Source: Candidatus Fimimorpha excrementavium
GTDB taxonomy: Bacteria; Bacillota; Clostridia; Lachnospirales; Lachnospiraceae
NCBI GenBank assembly: GCA_018710785.1
Contig: DVJD01000054.1
Span: forward strand, 1-43,783
Length of the DNA: 43,783 nucleotides
Direction: 5' to 3'
Part shown: piece after piece, positions 34,219 through 42,251 of the stretch
Numbering within the stretch: the first letter of the stretch is position 1
Layout: every line of letters begins with the position of its first letter
Notes under the pieces: generated by a model
The model's database searches: none
Seen by the model: only the letters and a program-made list of their open reading frames with translations
Told to the model about the DNA's origin: nothing
Made by a program: the position numbers and the translations under genes

Positions 34219-34320
34219 GAAAACGGAACAGTCATGATCGACTGCAGTTGTCCGTAAATAGAAATGTATATTTGTTTTAAGGGGTTAAAACAAACAGAAA
34301 AAAGAAAGGGGTATTTCAAA

Positions 34321-35484
34321 ATGGGACAGACAAAAAATTTTGTTTTATCAGCAGAAAACACTGCCTGGGCAGAAGAAATCGCCGATAAGATTCTGAAAAA
34401 AATGGAAAAGGTGGAGGAGCGCAACAGAGAAGCGATTCCATATATGCCCCATGACGGAAGGTATAATAACTACAATACGCCGGAGATGCGAGGCTGGTGG
34501 ACCAATGGATTTTGGGCAGGCATCATGTGGCAGTTATATGCTGTGACTGGGAATGAGCGCTATGCGGAGACAGCCAGATTCACAGAAGAGGTGTTTGATC
34601 AGTGCATCGAGCATTATGAGAGACTGGATCATGATATGGGCTTTATGTGGCTGCATACGGCAGTGGCAGATTACCGTCTGACAAAGAATGAAAAGAGCCG
34701 TACTCGCGGTCTTCACGTGGCAAGTATTTTCTCCAGCCGCTTCAACTCCAACGGAAACTTTATCCGTGCGTGGAATACATGGGGACCCAATGATACGGTG
34801 GACAAGACTGGATGGGCCATCATTGACTGTATGATGAACGTGCCGCTTTTGCATTGGGCATCCGATGAGACCCACGATCCTAGATTCCGTGAGGTTGCCA
34901 TCCGTCATACGAATACTGTGATGAAAGAATTTATCCGTCCGGATGGTTCTTCCAATCATATTGTATCTTTTGATCCGTACACAGGAGAAAAGATCGAAAC
35001 CTTCGGCGGCCAGGGATACGAAAATGGTTCTTCCTGGACGAGAGGACAGGGCTGGGCACTGTATGGATTTGCATTGGCTTATATCCACACAAAGAATCCG
35101 GAATATCTGGATACTGCAAAGCGTGTGGCTCACTACTTCATCGCCAATATTCCGGAGAGCGGATTGATCCCGATTGACTTCCGCGCACCGAAGGAACCGG
35201 CATGGGAAGATTCCTCAGCCGCCTGCATCGCTGCCTGCGGTCTTTTGGAGATTGCAAACTATGTGCCGGAATATGAAAAAGACTGTTATGTCAATGCTGC
35301 GCTGCGTCTGTTAAAAGCATTGGTGGAAAAGCGTTCCAACTGGGATGAAAATGTGGACAATATCATTGAAAACTGCGGTGTTGCTTACCATAGTGATGAA
35401 CACAATGTGGGATTGATTTACGGGGACTATTTCTTTATCGAGGCCATCTTTAAACTGCTTGGCAAGGGAGAATTCCTCTGGTAA
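34321..35484 (+). CDS. Unsaturated glucuronyl hydrolase, glycoside hydrolase family 88
   Basis: This 387-aa cytoplasmic enzyme hydrates and releases the 4,5-unsaturated uronic acid left at the non-reducing end by polysaccharide lyases, for example on glycosaminoglycan or related oligosaccharides. The (alpha/alpha)6 fold is indicated by MRGWWTNGFWAGIMWQLY, the first catalytic Asp at 105 in DHDMGFMW and the second at 169 in GWAIIDCMMNVPLL. These align with D88 and D149 of the Bacillus enzyme. GQGWALYGFALAY and DSSAACIAACGLLEI follow. The start at 34321 follows AAAGGGG. No lyase or transporter lies beside it, so the donor polysaccharide cannot be named. Confidence 0.92.
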   Translation: MGQTKNFVLSAENTAWAEEIADKILKKMEKVEERNREAIPYMPHDGRYNNYNTPEMRGWWTNGFWAGIMWQLYAVTGNERYAETARFTEEVFDQCIEHYERLDHDMGFMWLHTAVADYRLTKNEKSRTRGLHVASIFSSRFNSNGNFIRAWNTWGPNDTVDKTGWAIIDCMMNVPLLHWASDETHDPRFREVAIRHTNTVMKEFIRPDGSSNHIVSFDPYTGEKIETFGGQGYENGSSWTRGQGWALYGFALAYIHTKNPEYLDTAKRVAHYFIANIPESGLIPIDFRAPKEPAWEDSSAACIAACGLLEIANYVPEYEKDCYVNAALRLLKALVEKRSNWDENVDNIIENCGVAYHSDEHNVGLIYGDYFFIEAIFKLLGKGEFLW

Positions 35485-35513
35485 TGCCTGACAATTGAAT
35501 AGGAATGAAAAAA

Positions 35514-35617
35514 GGGTGTCCTAAAGTCGGATTTCTCTTTGAATTATGGGTGATACAGGCGATTGGTTTGCGAATGTTGTATGGCGGCATATTCAAAGGG
35601 AACAGACTGGGGCACCC
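35514..35617. repeat. MITE-like element with GGGTGYCC terminal inverted repeats
   Basis: A 104-bp non-coding segment with GGGTGTCCTAAAGTC at the left and the complement of GGGTGCCCCAGTC at the right. No transposase frame. The ends resemble those reported for IS1182-type elements, but that link is from memory. It lies between the GH88 stop and the hypF promoter. Confidence 0.45.
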
Positions 35618-35651
35618 TCCCATTTTAGGCGGAGAATGAGGGATATCTGTA

Positions 35652-35680
35652 TTGACAATACCGAAAATTAGGAGTAACAT
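35652..35680 (+). promoter_or_regulatory. Promoter of the hypFCDE operon
   Basis: TTGACA (35652-35657), 17-nt spacer, TAACAT (35675-35680). The leader to hypF is about 190 nt and includes a short ORF starting at 35775. Confidence 0.7.
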
Positions 35681-35774
35681 TCAGATATAAATAGAGAATA
35701 TGTCGCATTATGGGAAATAGGAGAAGGAAGTGTGAAGAGCAGGCCAAATCGAAGAGGAAGAAGGAGGCATTGAT

Positions 35775-35939
35775 ATGGCGGGGATTGCATTTTTAATTCT
35801 CTTTCCTTTTTTTTTGTGCACTTGTATTGGCATTAAAAAGTGGGAAAAGAGATGGCCATGGATGGAATCGAGGGGGTATGAGATATCATTTGGTTGTGAC
35901 CGGATTGGTGCAGGGAGTGGGTTTTCGCCCGTTTGTTGA
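35775..35939 (+). CDS. Short membrane-peptide ORF overlapping the start of hypF
   Basis: A 54-codon frame with a strong AAGGAGG eight nt before its ATG. The first 20 residues (AGIAFLILFPFFLCTCIGI) form one hydrophobic segment followed by KKWEKRW, the look of a small single-pass membrane peptide. It overlaps hypF by 62 bp in another frame and ends at TGA 35937-35939. It could be a leader that couples or limits hypF translation, or a small protein in its own right. The T-run inside it is a place where slippage could occur. I know no homologue. Confidence 0.5.
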   Translation: MAGIAFLILFPFFLCTCIGIKKWEKRWPWMESRGYEISFGCDRIGAGSGFSPVC

Positions 35940-38208
35940 GCGGGAAGCGAAGCGGTTCGGCCTGACCGGTTCGGTCTTAAACAGCGGCGGTGCAGTCCAC
36001 ATTGTGATCCGCGCCGATTTGTCTGCTGTGCAGAAATTTATGGAACATATCCGAAACAACGCTCCCAGGGGATCGATGGTTCTGGATATTTCCGTTGAGG
36101 CCAAGGAAGAACAAAGGGAAAAACCGGGGGAGAAAAAAGAGGACTCCGGTTTTTTTATTCTGCCGTCGGATGAGCAAGACCGCGGTTATCCCATTCTGCC
36201 GCCTGATGTTTCGGTCTGTGAGGATTGTATTCGGGAAATGGAGGATCCGAAGGACAGGCGGTACGCCTATCCGTTTATCAGCTGCGTTTCCTGCGGCCCC
36301 CGATACAGCATCTTAAACCGGATTCCCTATGACCGGAAGACGACCACCATGGATGTCTTTTCCATGTGCCCGGACTGCCGGGAGGAATATGGCGGGACGG
36401 GACGGCGGCATCATGCGCAGACCATTTCCTGCCATATATGCGGTCCCCAGCTGGTATACTGGGAAGGGGAAAGGCGGCTGGAAAAAAAGGCGGCCATGGA
36501 GGCAGTTATCCGCCGCATCCGGGACGGAGGGATTGTGGCTGCAAAGGGCATCGGCGGATACCAGTATATCTGCCGTGCGGATGAGAAGGAGACACTTCTG
36601 CGTCTGCGCCGGATTAAGGGGAGGGAAGAAAAGCCGTTTGCCGTGATGTTTCCGGAGCAAAAAGAGGTGGAACAGTACTGCATATGCGAGGAGGAAGAGC
36701 GCAGACTGCTGAAGTCTTCGGCAGCCCCCATAGTTCTTCTTAAGAAAAGGGCCGGAGGAAAACAGTTTTTGGATGAGGTGGCGGGAAACAGCCCGTATGT
36801 GGGAGCCTTTCTTCCCAATACCCCGTTTCATGTGCTGCTGACAAAGGCCTGCGGTCCGCTGATCGTGACCAGCGCCAATGACAGCGGGGAGCCGATGATA
36901 TGGAAGGAAGAGGGAGACTGGAAGGGGAAACTGTCCAAAGCCGACGGGATCGCCTCCCATGGGAGAGTGATAAACGGTCCCCTGGATGATTCGGTGACAG
37001 CGGTGACAGACGGGCATATCCGGATGATACGCCGGGGCCGCGGCTACGTTCCCCTTCCCATATGGGACCTGGGACCGGAGGCGCCGGAGATTTTTGCGGC
37101 AGGCGGCGATTTGAAGGCTTGTTTTGCCCTGGCGGCCAAGGACCGCATTTACCCCGGCACCTATCTTGGAGATCTGGAGTCCGGCGCGGTTCAGGATCAC
37201 TATCGATGGGAAAAGGAGCGGATGGAGAGGCTTTTGACCATTCACCCCAAGGTCTATGTCTGCGATAAGCATCCGGGCTACTTTTCTTCTGTTCTTGCAA
37301 AAGAGTGGAGCCGCAGACAGGGGCTGCGCTGCATGGAAGTGCAGCATCACCATGCCCATGCCGCCTCCGTAATGGCGGAACATCATTTGACCCACGGGAT
37401 CGGCGTCACATTTGACGGAACCGGATACGGCGAGGACGGCACCATATGGGGAGGAGAATTTTTGCTTTGCAGAGATGAGACATTTACCCGTATGGGGTAT
37501 CTGCGGCCGGTACCCATCTGCGGCGGAGATGCCTCCGCAAAACATGCATGGCAGACCGCTGTCTGCTATCTGGAAGAAGCCGGAGTCAGCCGGAAATTCT
37601 GGATGTCGGTTCTTGGATGGGCGGAGGAAAAGCAAAGGGAAATCGCGCTCCTTCTGGCTGCCCGAAGCCAAGGAATCCAGACCGTGCCATCCAGCAGCAT
37701 GGGCCGTCTGTTTGACGCGGCAGCTGCCATCCTGGGCATCGGGACGGAAAACGGATATGAGGGCGCCTGTGCCGTCGGCTTGGAAGGCGCCGCAAAGCAG
37801 GCCATGGAAACGGGGGAAGCGCCCTATCCGCTGGTGCTGCCCATGACGGATGGCGGGGAGGCGGTAACCTTTGATACCAGGGAGCTGATACGCGCTTGTT
37901 TTCAGGCGGTTCTGGAACAAAAATGCACCCTCGGCGGACTGGCTTTGGGATTTCACAGGGCGGTGGCGGCGTCTGTTTTGGAAGGCTGCCGCCGGATTCG
38001 GGAAAAGACGGGGGAGTGTGCAGTATTGCTTGGCGGAGGCGTCTTTGCCAATCGGATTTTGTTGGAAGCATGTATCGAGTGTTTGCGCGAAGACGGATTT
38101 TTGGTATATTGGAATCAGCAGGTGCCTGGAAATGACGGCGGATTGGCCGTGGGACAGGCATATCTGGCAAAATTGAAATATGGGCGGGAGGAAACTTCAT
38201 GTGTGTAG
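35878..38208 (+). CDS. hypF: Carbamoyltransferase HypF
   Basis: HypF uses carbamoyl phosphate and ATP to carbamoylate the C-terminal Cys of HypE, the source of the cyanide ligands of the [NiFe]-hydrogenase iron. The 776-aa protein has an acylphosphatase domain with VTGLVQGVGFRPF (8-19). Four CxxC zinc pairs follow (C114/117, 136/139, 164/167, 185/188) with RRHHAQTISC between. A YrdC-like domain spans about 205-380. The Kae1-like C-terminal domain has HHHAH at about 490-494, FDGTGYGEDGTIWGGE and LGGGVFANRILLEAC. The start at 35878 follows GAGGGGG. It overlaps hypC by 10 bp. Confidence 0.95.
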   Translation: MRYHLVVTGLVQGVGFRPFVEREAKRFGLTGSVLNSGGAVHIVIRADLSAVQKFMEHIRNNAPRGSMVLDISVEAKEEQREKPGEKKEDSGFFILPSDEQDRGYPILPPDVSVCEDCIREMEDPKDRRYAYPFISCVSCGPRYSILNRIPYDRKTTTMDVFSMCPDCREEYGGTGRRHHAQTISCHICGPQLVYWEGERRLEKKAAMEAVIRRIRDGGIVAAKGIGGYQYICRADEKETLLRLRRIKGREEKPFAVMFPEQKEVEQYCICEEEERRLLKSSAAPIVLLKKRAGGKQFLDEVAGNSPYVGAFLPNTPFHVLLTKACGPLIVTSANDSGEPMIWKEEGDWKGKLSKADGIASHGRVINGPLDDSVTAVTDGHIRMIRRGRGYVPLPIWDLGPEAPEIFAAGGDLKACFALAAKDRIYPGTYLGDLESGAVQDHYRWEKERMERLLTIHPKVYVCDKHPGYFSSVLAKEWSRRQGLRCMEVQHHHAHAASVMAEHHLTHGIGVTFDGTGYGEDGTIWGGEFLLCRDETFTRMGYLRPVPICGGDASAKHAWQTAVCYLEEAGVSRKFWMSVLGWAEEKQREIALLLAARSQGIQTVPSSSMGRLFDAAAAILGIGTENGYEGACAVGLEGAAKQAMETGEAPYPLVLPMTDGGEAVTFDTRELIRACFQAVLEQKCTLGGLALGFHRAVAASVLEGCRRIREKTGECAVLLGGGVFANRILLEACIECLREDGFLVYWNQQVPGNDGGLAVGQAYLAKLKYGREETSCV

Positions 38209-38633
38209 CGTTGCCGGGAACGGTAATTTCTGTGGAAAAGGACAAAGCCCTGGTTTCGTTTGAGGGCAACCAGGTATCTGCCCAGACGGGGCTGGTGCCG
38301 GTGAAGGCAGGAGACCGGGTGCTGGTGCATGCCGGATGTATTCTGCAGATACTGAATCAGACGGAAGCCGATGAGAACAAAGCTGCTTTCCTATCTGCGG
38401 GAATATCAGGGAAAACAGCTCCGACTGATGGAAGTGTGCGGTACACACACGGCTCAGATTGCAAAAAATGGCATTCCCTCGCTGCTGTCGGATCGCATCC
38501 GTCTGATTACCGGGCCGGGATGTCCGGTCTGCGTGACAGTGACGGAATATCTGGACCGATTGGTGGAGCTGTCCATGGAACCGGATGTGACGGTGGTATC
38601 CTTCGGCGATTTATTCCGTGTGCCGGGGAGTGA
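38199..38633 (+). CDS. hypC: Hydrogenase assembly chaperone HypC with abnormal C-terminal extension
   Basis: The first about 60 residues are a standard HypC/HupF: MCVALPGTVISV with the essential Cys2, SFEGNQVSAQTGLVPVKAGDRVLVHAGCILQIL and NQTEADE. HypC carries the Fe(CN)2CO unit with HypD and delivers it to the hydrogenase large subunit. Normal HypC stops at 70-80 aa. Here the frame runs on without a stop to 144 aa, overlapping hypD by 263 bp, and the extra residues are only hypD sequence in another frame. A deletion that removed the natural stop is the likely cause. GGGAGG precedes the start. The N-terminal domain should still fold. Confidence 0.88.
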   Translation: MCVALPGTVISVEKDKALVSFEGNQVSAQTGLVPVKAGDRVLVHAGCILQILNQTEADENKAAFLSAGISGKTAPTDGSVRYTHGSDCKKWHSLAAVGSHPSDYRAGMSGLRDSDGISGPIGGAVHGTGCDGGILRRFIPCAGE

Positions 38634-39435
38634 GAAATGCCTCAGCCAGGCCAGGGCAGAGGGCGGAAGCACCGCCATGGTCTACAGTCCCATGGAAGTA
38701 CTGGATATGGCAAAAAAACAGGAAAATCGGATGTTTGTATTTGCCGCCGTGGGTTTTGAGACGACAGCGCCGGTCTATGCCATGCTTTTAAAGAAAGCAA
38801 AGGAAGAACAGGTGGAAAATATCCGTCTGCTGACGTCTGTGAAAACCATGCCTCCGGTGATCGAATGGCTGCTGAAAACCAAAAAGGGAAGGATCGACGG
38901 GTTTCTGGCCCCTGGCCATGTCTGTGCCGTGACGGGAACGAGGGAGTATGAACGCCTGGCAGAAACTTACGGCGTCCCTTTTGTGGTGTCGGGATTCGAG
39001 GGGATGGAACTGTTAAGCGCCATCGCTGGGCTGGTGCGCCTGGCCGGAAAGGGCGTTTTGAAAAATTTTTATCCCCGTGTGGTGCGCAGGGAAGGCAATG
39101 AGACGGCCATGGAAGCGGTGAGGGAAGTGTTTGCTGCCTGCAGTGCCGCATGGAGGGGGATCGGGGTCATTCCGGATTCCGGACTTTGTCTCACAGGCGA
39201 GTTTCAAAAATACGATGCGGGAAGCCGGAGGCTGTTGTCCGATCATGTGAAAAACAAGGCATGTGCCTGTGCAAAAGTACTGACGGGAGAACTGGATCCG
39301 GTGGATTGTCCGCTGTTTGGAACGGGATGTACGCCGAAAAATCCACAGGGTGCCTGTATGGTTTCCATGGAAGGCAGTTGTTTTCACCGATATTTGCAGC
39401 AGCCGATTGATCGAAATGGGAGGAATGGACGATGA
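38371..39435 (+). CDS. hypD: Hydrogenase formation protein HypD
   Basis: HypD is the iron-sulfur scaffold on which, with HypC, the Fe(CN)2CO cofactor is built. The 354-aa protein shows the conserved MEVCGTHT (20-27, active Cys23) and GPGCPVCVT (48-56, C51 and C54). GFETTAP, APGHVCAVTGTREY and GFE follow, and the cysteine cluster CPLFGTGCTPKNPQGACMVSMEGSC for the [4Fe-4S] cluster is near the C-terminus. The start lies inside the extended hypC frame and has only a weak ribosome site, which suggests coupling to hypC translation. Confidence 0.95.
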   Translation: MRTKLLSYLREYQGKQLRLMEVCGTHTAQIAKNGIPSLLSDRIRLITGPGCPVCVTVTEYLDRLVELSMEPDVTVVSFGDLFRVPGSEKCLSQARAEGGSTAMVYSPMEVLDMAKKQENRMFVFAAVGFETTAPVYAMLLKKAKEEQVENIRLLTSVKTMPPVIEWLLKTKKGRIDGFLAPGHVCAVTGTREYERLAETYGVPFVVSGFEGMELLSAIAGLVRLAGKGVLKNFYPRVVRREGNETAMEAVREVFAACSAAWRGIGVIPDSGLCLTGEFQKYDAGSRRLLSDHVKNKACACAKVLTGELDPVDCPLFGTGCTPKNPQGACMVSMEGSCFHRYLQQPIDRNGRNGR

Positions 39436-40418
39436 AGATTACCATGGCGCATGGGAGCGGAGGAGAAGAAACCTCAAAATTGATCGGAGATATTTTTGAA
39501 GCGGCATTTTCCAATCCGGTGCTTGACCGAATGGAAGACGCAGCCGTCGTGGCAGGCAGCCAAAGGATTGCAGTGACGACGGACAGCTTTGTCGTGACGC
39601 CCCTGTTTTTTCCGGGAGGAGACATTGGAAGACTCTGCGTCTGCGGAACGGTCAATGATCTGCTCATGAGCGGAGCCGATCCGAAGTACCTGACCTGCGG
39701 GTTTATCCTGGAAGAAGGAGCCGATACGGAAGCATTAAAGCATATCGCCGCATCCATGGCAGAGACGGCTGCGGAAGCGGGTGTCTGCATCGTAGCGGGA
39801 GATACGAAGGTTGTGGAAGGAAACGGAGGAATCTATATCAACACGTCCGGAGTAGGGTTCGTCCCGCAGGGACGTGACATCGGCGCAGCCTGTTGCAGAC
39901 CGGGAGATGCCATTTTGGTATCCGGAAGTCTGGGGGATCATCATGCAGCTATTTTAAGCTCCAGAATGGGGATTGAAAATCAGATTCAGAGTGACTGCGC
40001 TCCTTTGGTGGAAATGGTAAAAAATATGGAACAGGAAGGAATACGGATTCATGCCATGAGAGACATTACCCGAGGCGGCCTGGCCACCATCGCCAATGAA
40101 TGGGCAGAGCGGTGCGGACTGGGAATCTGCCTGGAAGAGAAAGCGATTCCGGTAAGCCCCATGGTGCAGAGCTTTTGCCAGATTTTGGGCCTGGACCCTT
40201 TGTATATGGGAAATGAAGGAAAAATGGCAGTGGCGGTGGATAAAAATGATGAAGAGCGGGCGCTTCGGTGCATCCGAAAAAGCCGGTACGGCCAGCGGGC
40301 AGCTGTGATCGGGCACATCGCCGAAAACGGCCAAAAGACGGTGACCATCCGGACGGCTTTGGGCGGAGAGCGGGTTGTTTCCAAATTATACGGAGAAGGG
40401 CTGCCGCGGATCTGCTGA
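39432..40418 (+). CDS. hypE: Hydrogenase formation protein HypE
   Basis: HypE dehydrates the thiocarboxamide on its C-terminal Cys to thiocyanate in an ATP-dependent step and donates CN to the HypCD scaffold. The 328-aa protein belongs to the PurM/SelD fold family, with MAHGSGGEETSKLI at the N-terminus and the RDITRGGLATIANEWAE motif. It ends in the diagnostic PRIC, whose Cys is the modified residue. The start overlaps the hypD stop by four bases (ATGA). It is the last gene of hypFCDE; hypA, hypB and hydrogenase subunits are not in the window. Confidence 0.95.
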   Translation: MKITMAHGSGGEETSKLIGDIFEAAFSNPVLDRMEDAAVVAGSQRIAVTTDSFVVTPLFFPGGDIGRLCVCGTVNDLLMSGADPKYLTCGFILEEGADTEALKHIAASMAETAAEAGVCIVAGDTKVVEGNGGIYINTSGVGFVPQGRDIGAACCRPGDAILVSGSLGDHHAAILSSRMGIENQIQSDCAPLVEMVKNMEQEGIRIHAMRDITRGGLATIANEWAERCGLGICLEEKAIPVSPMVQSFCQILGLDPLYMGNEGKMAVAVDKNDEERALRCIRKSRYGQRAAVIGHIAENGQKTVTIRTALGGERVVSKLYGEGLPRIC

Positions 40419-40438
40419 TTCATCAGCAGGATCCGCAG
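40401..40438 (+). terminator. Hairpin spanning the hypE stop codon
   Basis: TGCTGA (40413-40418) pairs with TCAGCA (40423-40428) around TTCA, and the stem extends through CGGATC/GATCCG with one bulge to CTGC/GCAG. There is no T-run after it, so it may protect or pause the transcript rather than terminate it. Confidence 0.4.
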
Positions 40439-40462
40439 CGGGGCAAAGAGGAAACTGGAGTG

Positions 40463-40492
40463 TTGACATCCGGTTATTTTTGGGATTATACT
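40463..40492 (+). promoter_or_regulatory. Promoter of pepV
   Basis: TTGACA (40463-40468), 18-nt spacer, TATACT (40487-40492), about 90 bp before the start codon. Confidence 0.8.
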
Positions 40493-40582
40493 GAAGGACA
40501 GGCAGGTATGGCAGCGGGCAGAGCAGCCTGCGGTTTCTGTTTAAGTTTAGCCGCGGTGTCGGCAGAATGAGAGGAAGAATGG

Positions 40583-42016
40583 ATGTATAAAGAACAGATT
40601 GATGCGTATATGGACGGTCAGAAAGAGCGGATGATCGAAGATTTGAAAACGTTGATTCGCATTGACAGCCAGAGGACGGAAGCGAAGCCCGGCATGCCGT
40701 ATGGAGAAGGGGCAGCCGCTGTGCTGAAAGCCGGACTGGAGCTGATGGAAAAGGCCGGTCTGCAGACGAAGAATTATGAGAATTATGTGATTACCGGCGA
40801 TTTATACCCGGAGAAAGAAAAACAGCTGGATATTCTGGCCCATCTGGATGTGGTCCCGGTCAGTGAAGATTGGACGGTGACGGCGCCGTTTGAACCCAAG
40901 GTGACAGACGGACGAATTTATGGACGGGGCAGCGCCGATGACAAGGGACCGGCCATCGCGGCGCTGTACGCCATGAAGGCGGTGAAGGAGCTGGGGATTC
41001 CGCTGGCCAGGGGAGCCCGCCTGATCCTGGGTTCCGATGAAGAGTGCGGCTCCAGTGACCTGCGCTATTATTACAGTAAGGAAACGGAGGCGCCCATGTC
41101 CTTTACGCCGGATGCGGATTTTCCGCTGATTCATCTGGAAAAGGGATCCTTGAATAAAACGTTTGAGGCATCCTTTCCGGCTTGTGAGGCGCTGCCGCGT
41201 ATTTTGTCCGTGGACGGCGGGCAGAAGGTAAATGTGGTGCCGGGAAAAGCCAAAGCAGTGGTGGAAGGCGTTTTGGAAGATCTGCTTGCGGCTGCGGCAA
41301 AAGAGACAGAGGAGAGCCTGCATGTACAGATTCAGTGGACAGAAATGGGAAACAAAACGGAGATCGAAGTGAAAGGGGCATCAGCCCATGCGTCTACGCC
41401 GCAGCAGGGCATCAATGCGGTGACGGCGCTTCTGGTGCTTTTGCAGAAGCTGCCCTTTGCTCCCTGCGAGGGCGTGGAAAAACTGAATCAGATGCTGGAA
41501 CTGTTCCCGCACGGGGAAACGGACGGCGCTTCTCTGGGAGTCAAGATGGAGGATGACATCTCCGGTGCTCTGACCATGAATCTGGGTGTGTTCCATTTTG
41601 ATGAAACCCACCTGACTGGTACCTTTGACAGCCGTATCCCGGTGTGCGGCAGTGATGAAACCATGACGAAGGTGGTAGAGAAATCTTTGGAAGAAAAGGG
41701 ATTCTCCGTGGAAAAAGGAACCATGAATCCGCCTCATTATGTGGATCCCCAGTCCGATCTGGTGCGGACGCTTTTGGGCTGCTTTGAGACATATACAGGC
41801 ATCAAGGGAGAACCGCTTGCCATCGGAGGAGGAACCTATGTGCATCATCTGAAGAACGGGGTGGCATTCGGATGTGCCATGCCGGGTGTGGATAACGCCA
41901 TGCACGGGGACAATGAATTTATGGAACTGGAAACGCTGTTTATGAGCGCCAAGATCTTTGCCAATGCCATTGTGAAATTGTGCGGAATCGAACAAGAGAC
42001 CAGTGATAGAAAATAA
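40583..42016 (+). CDS. pepV: Dipeptidase PepV (peptidase family M20)
   Basis: A 477-aa zinc dipeptidase of the PepV/carnosinase-like group that cleaves broad-specificity dipeptides in the cytoplasm. Metal-site motifs are LAHLDVVP (His and Asp), YGRGSADDKGP with the bridging Asp, GSDEECGSSD with the catalytic Glu and the next ligand, and the late GGGTYVHHL. The lid domain is inserted between about 180 and 380. It stands alone between its own promoter and a strong terminator. Confidence 0.93.
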   Translation: MYKEQIDAYMDGQKERMIEDLKTLIRIDSQRTEAKPGMPYGEGAAAVLKAGLELMEKAGLQTKNYENYVITGDLYPEKEKQLDILAHLDVVPVSEDWTVTAPFEPKVTDGRIYGRGSADDKGPAIAALYAMKAVKELGIPLARGARLILGSDEECGSSDLRYYYSKETEAPMSFTPDADFPLIHLEKGSLNKTFEASFPACEALPRILSVDGGQKVNVVPGKAKAVVEGVLEDLLAAAAKETEESLHVQIQWTEMGNKTEIEVKGASAHASTPQQGINAVTALLVLLQKLPFAPCEGVEKLNQMLELFPHGETDGASLGVKMEDDISGALTMNLGVFHFDETHLTGTFDSRIPVCGSDETMTKVVEKSLEEKGFSVEKGTMNPPHYVDPQSDLVRTLLGCFETYTGIKGEPLAIGGGTYVHHLKNGVAFGCAMPGVDNAMHGDNEFMELETLFMSAKIFANAIVKLCGIEQETSDRK

Positions 42017-42019
42017 ATC

Positions 42020-42045
42020 GGGGGCTGCTGCAGCCCCCCTTCTTT
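42020..42045 (+). terminator. Intrinsic terminator after pepV
   Basis: GGGGGCTG (42020-42027) pairs perfectly with CAGCCCCC (42031-42038) around CTG, followed by CTTCTTT. Confidence 0.85.
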
Positions 42046-42114
42046 ATGTGTTTGGTAAAGTGTATAAAAATAGGTGTATAAATTGCAGCAGTATGTCAAA
42101 GATGGCAGGGATCC

Positions 42115-42143
42115 TTGACAGTGAAAACAAGGGAGAGTATAAT
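42115..42143 (+). promoter_or_regulatory. Consensus promoter of the EpsG-like gene
   Basis: TTGACA (42115-42120), 17-nt spacer, TATAAT (42138-42143). Both hexamers match consensus exactly. Confidence 0.88.
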
Positions 42144-42251
42144 TGACTCCGAAATAAGGTTTTACACTGGATGGCTGGAATGGATCTGACTTTCAGACAG
42201 CAGAGAGAGGACAGGCCAAGGCATAAAAAGAAATCAATCGGGGAAGACAGG

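Noticed and set aside
36313-37956. Long (547-codon) open frame antisense to hypF
   Set aside because: It is the mirror of a well-conserved gene, has no ribosome site, and its translation has no recognisable domain. High third-position GC of hypF explains it.
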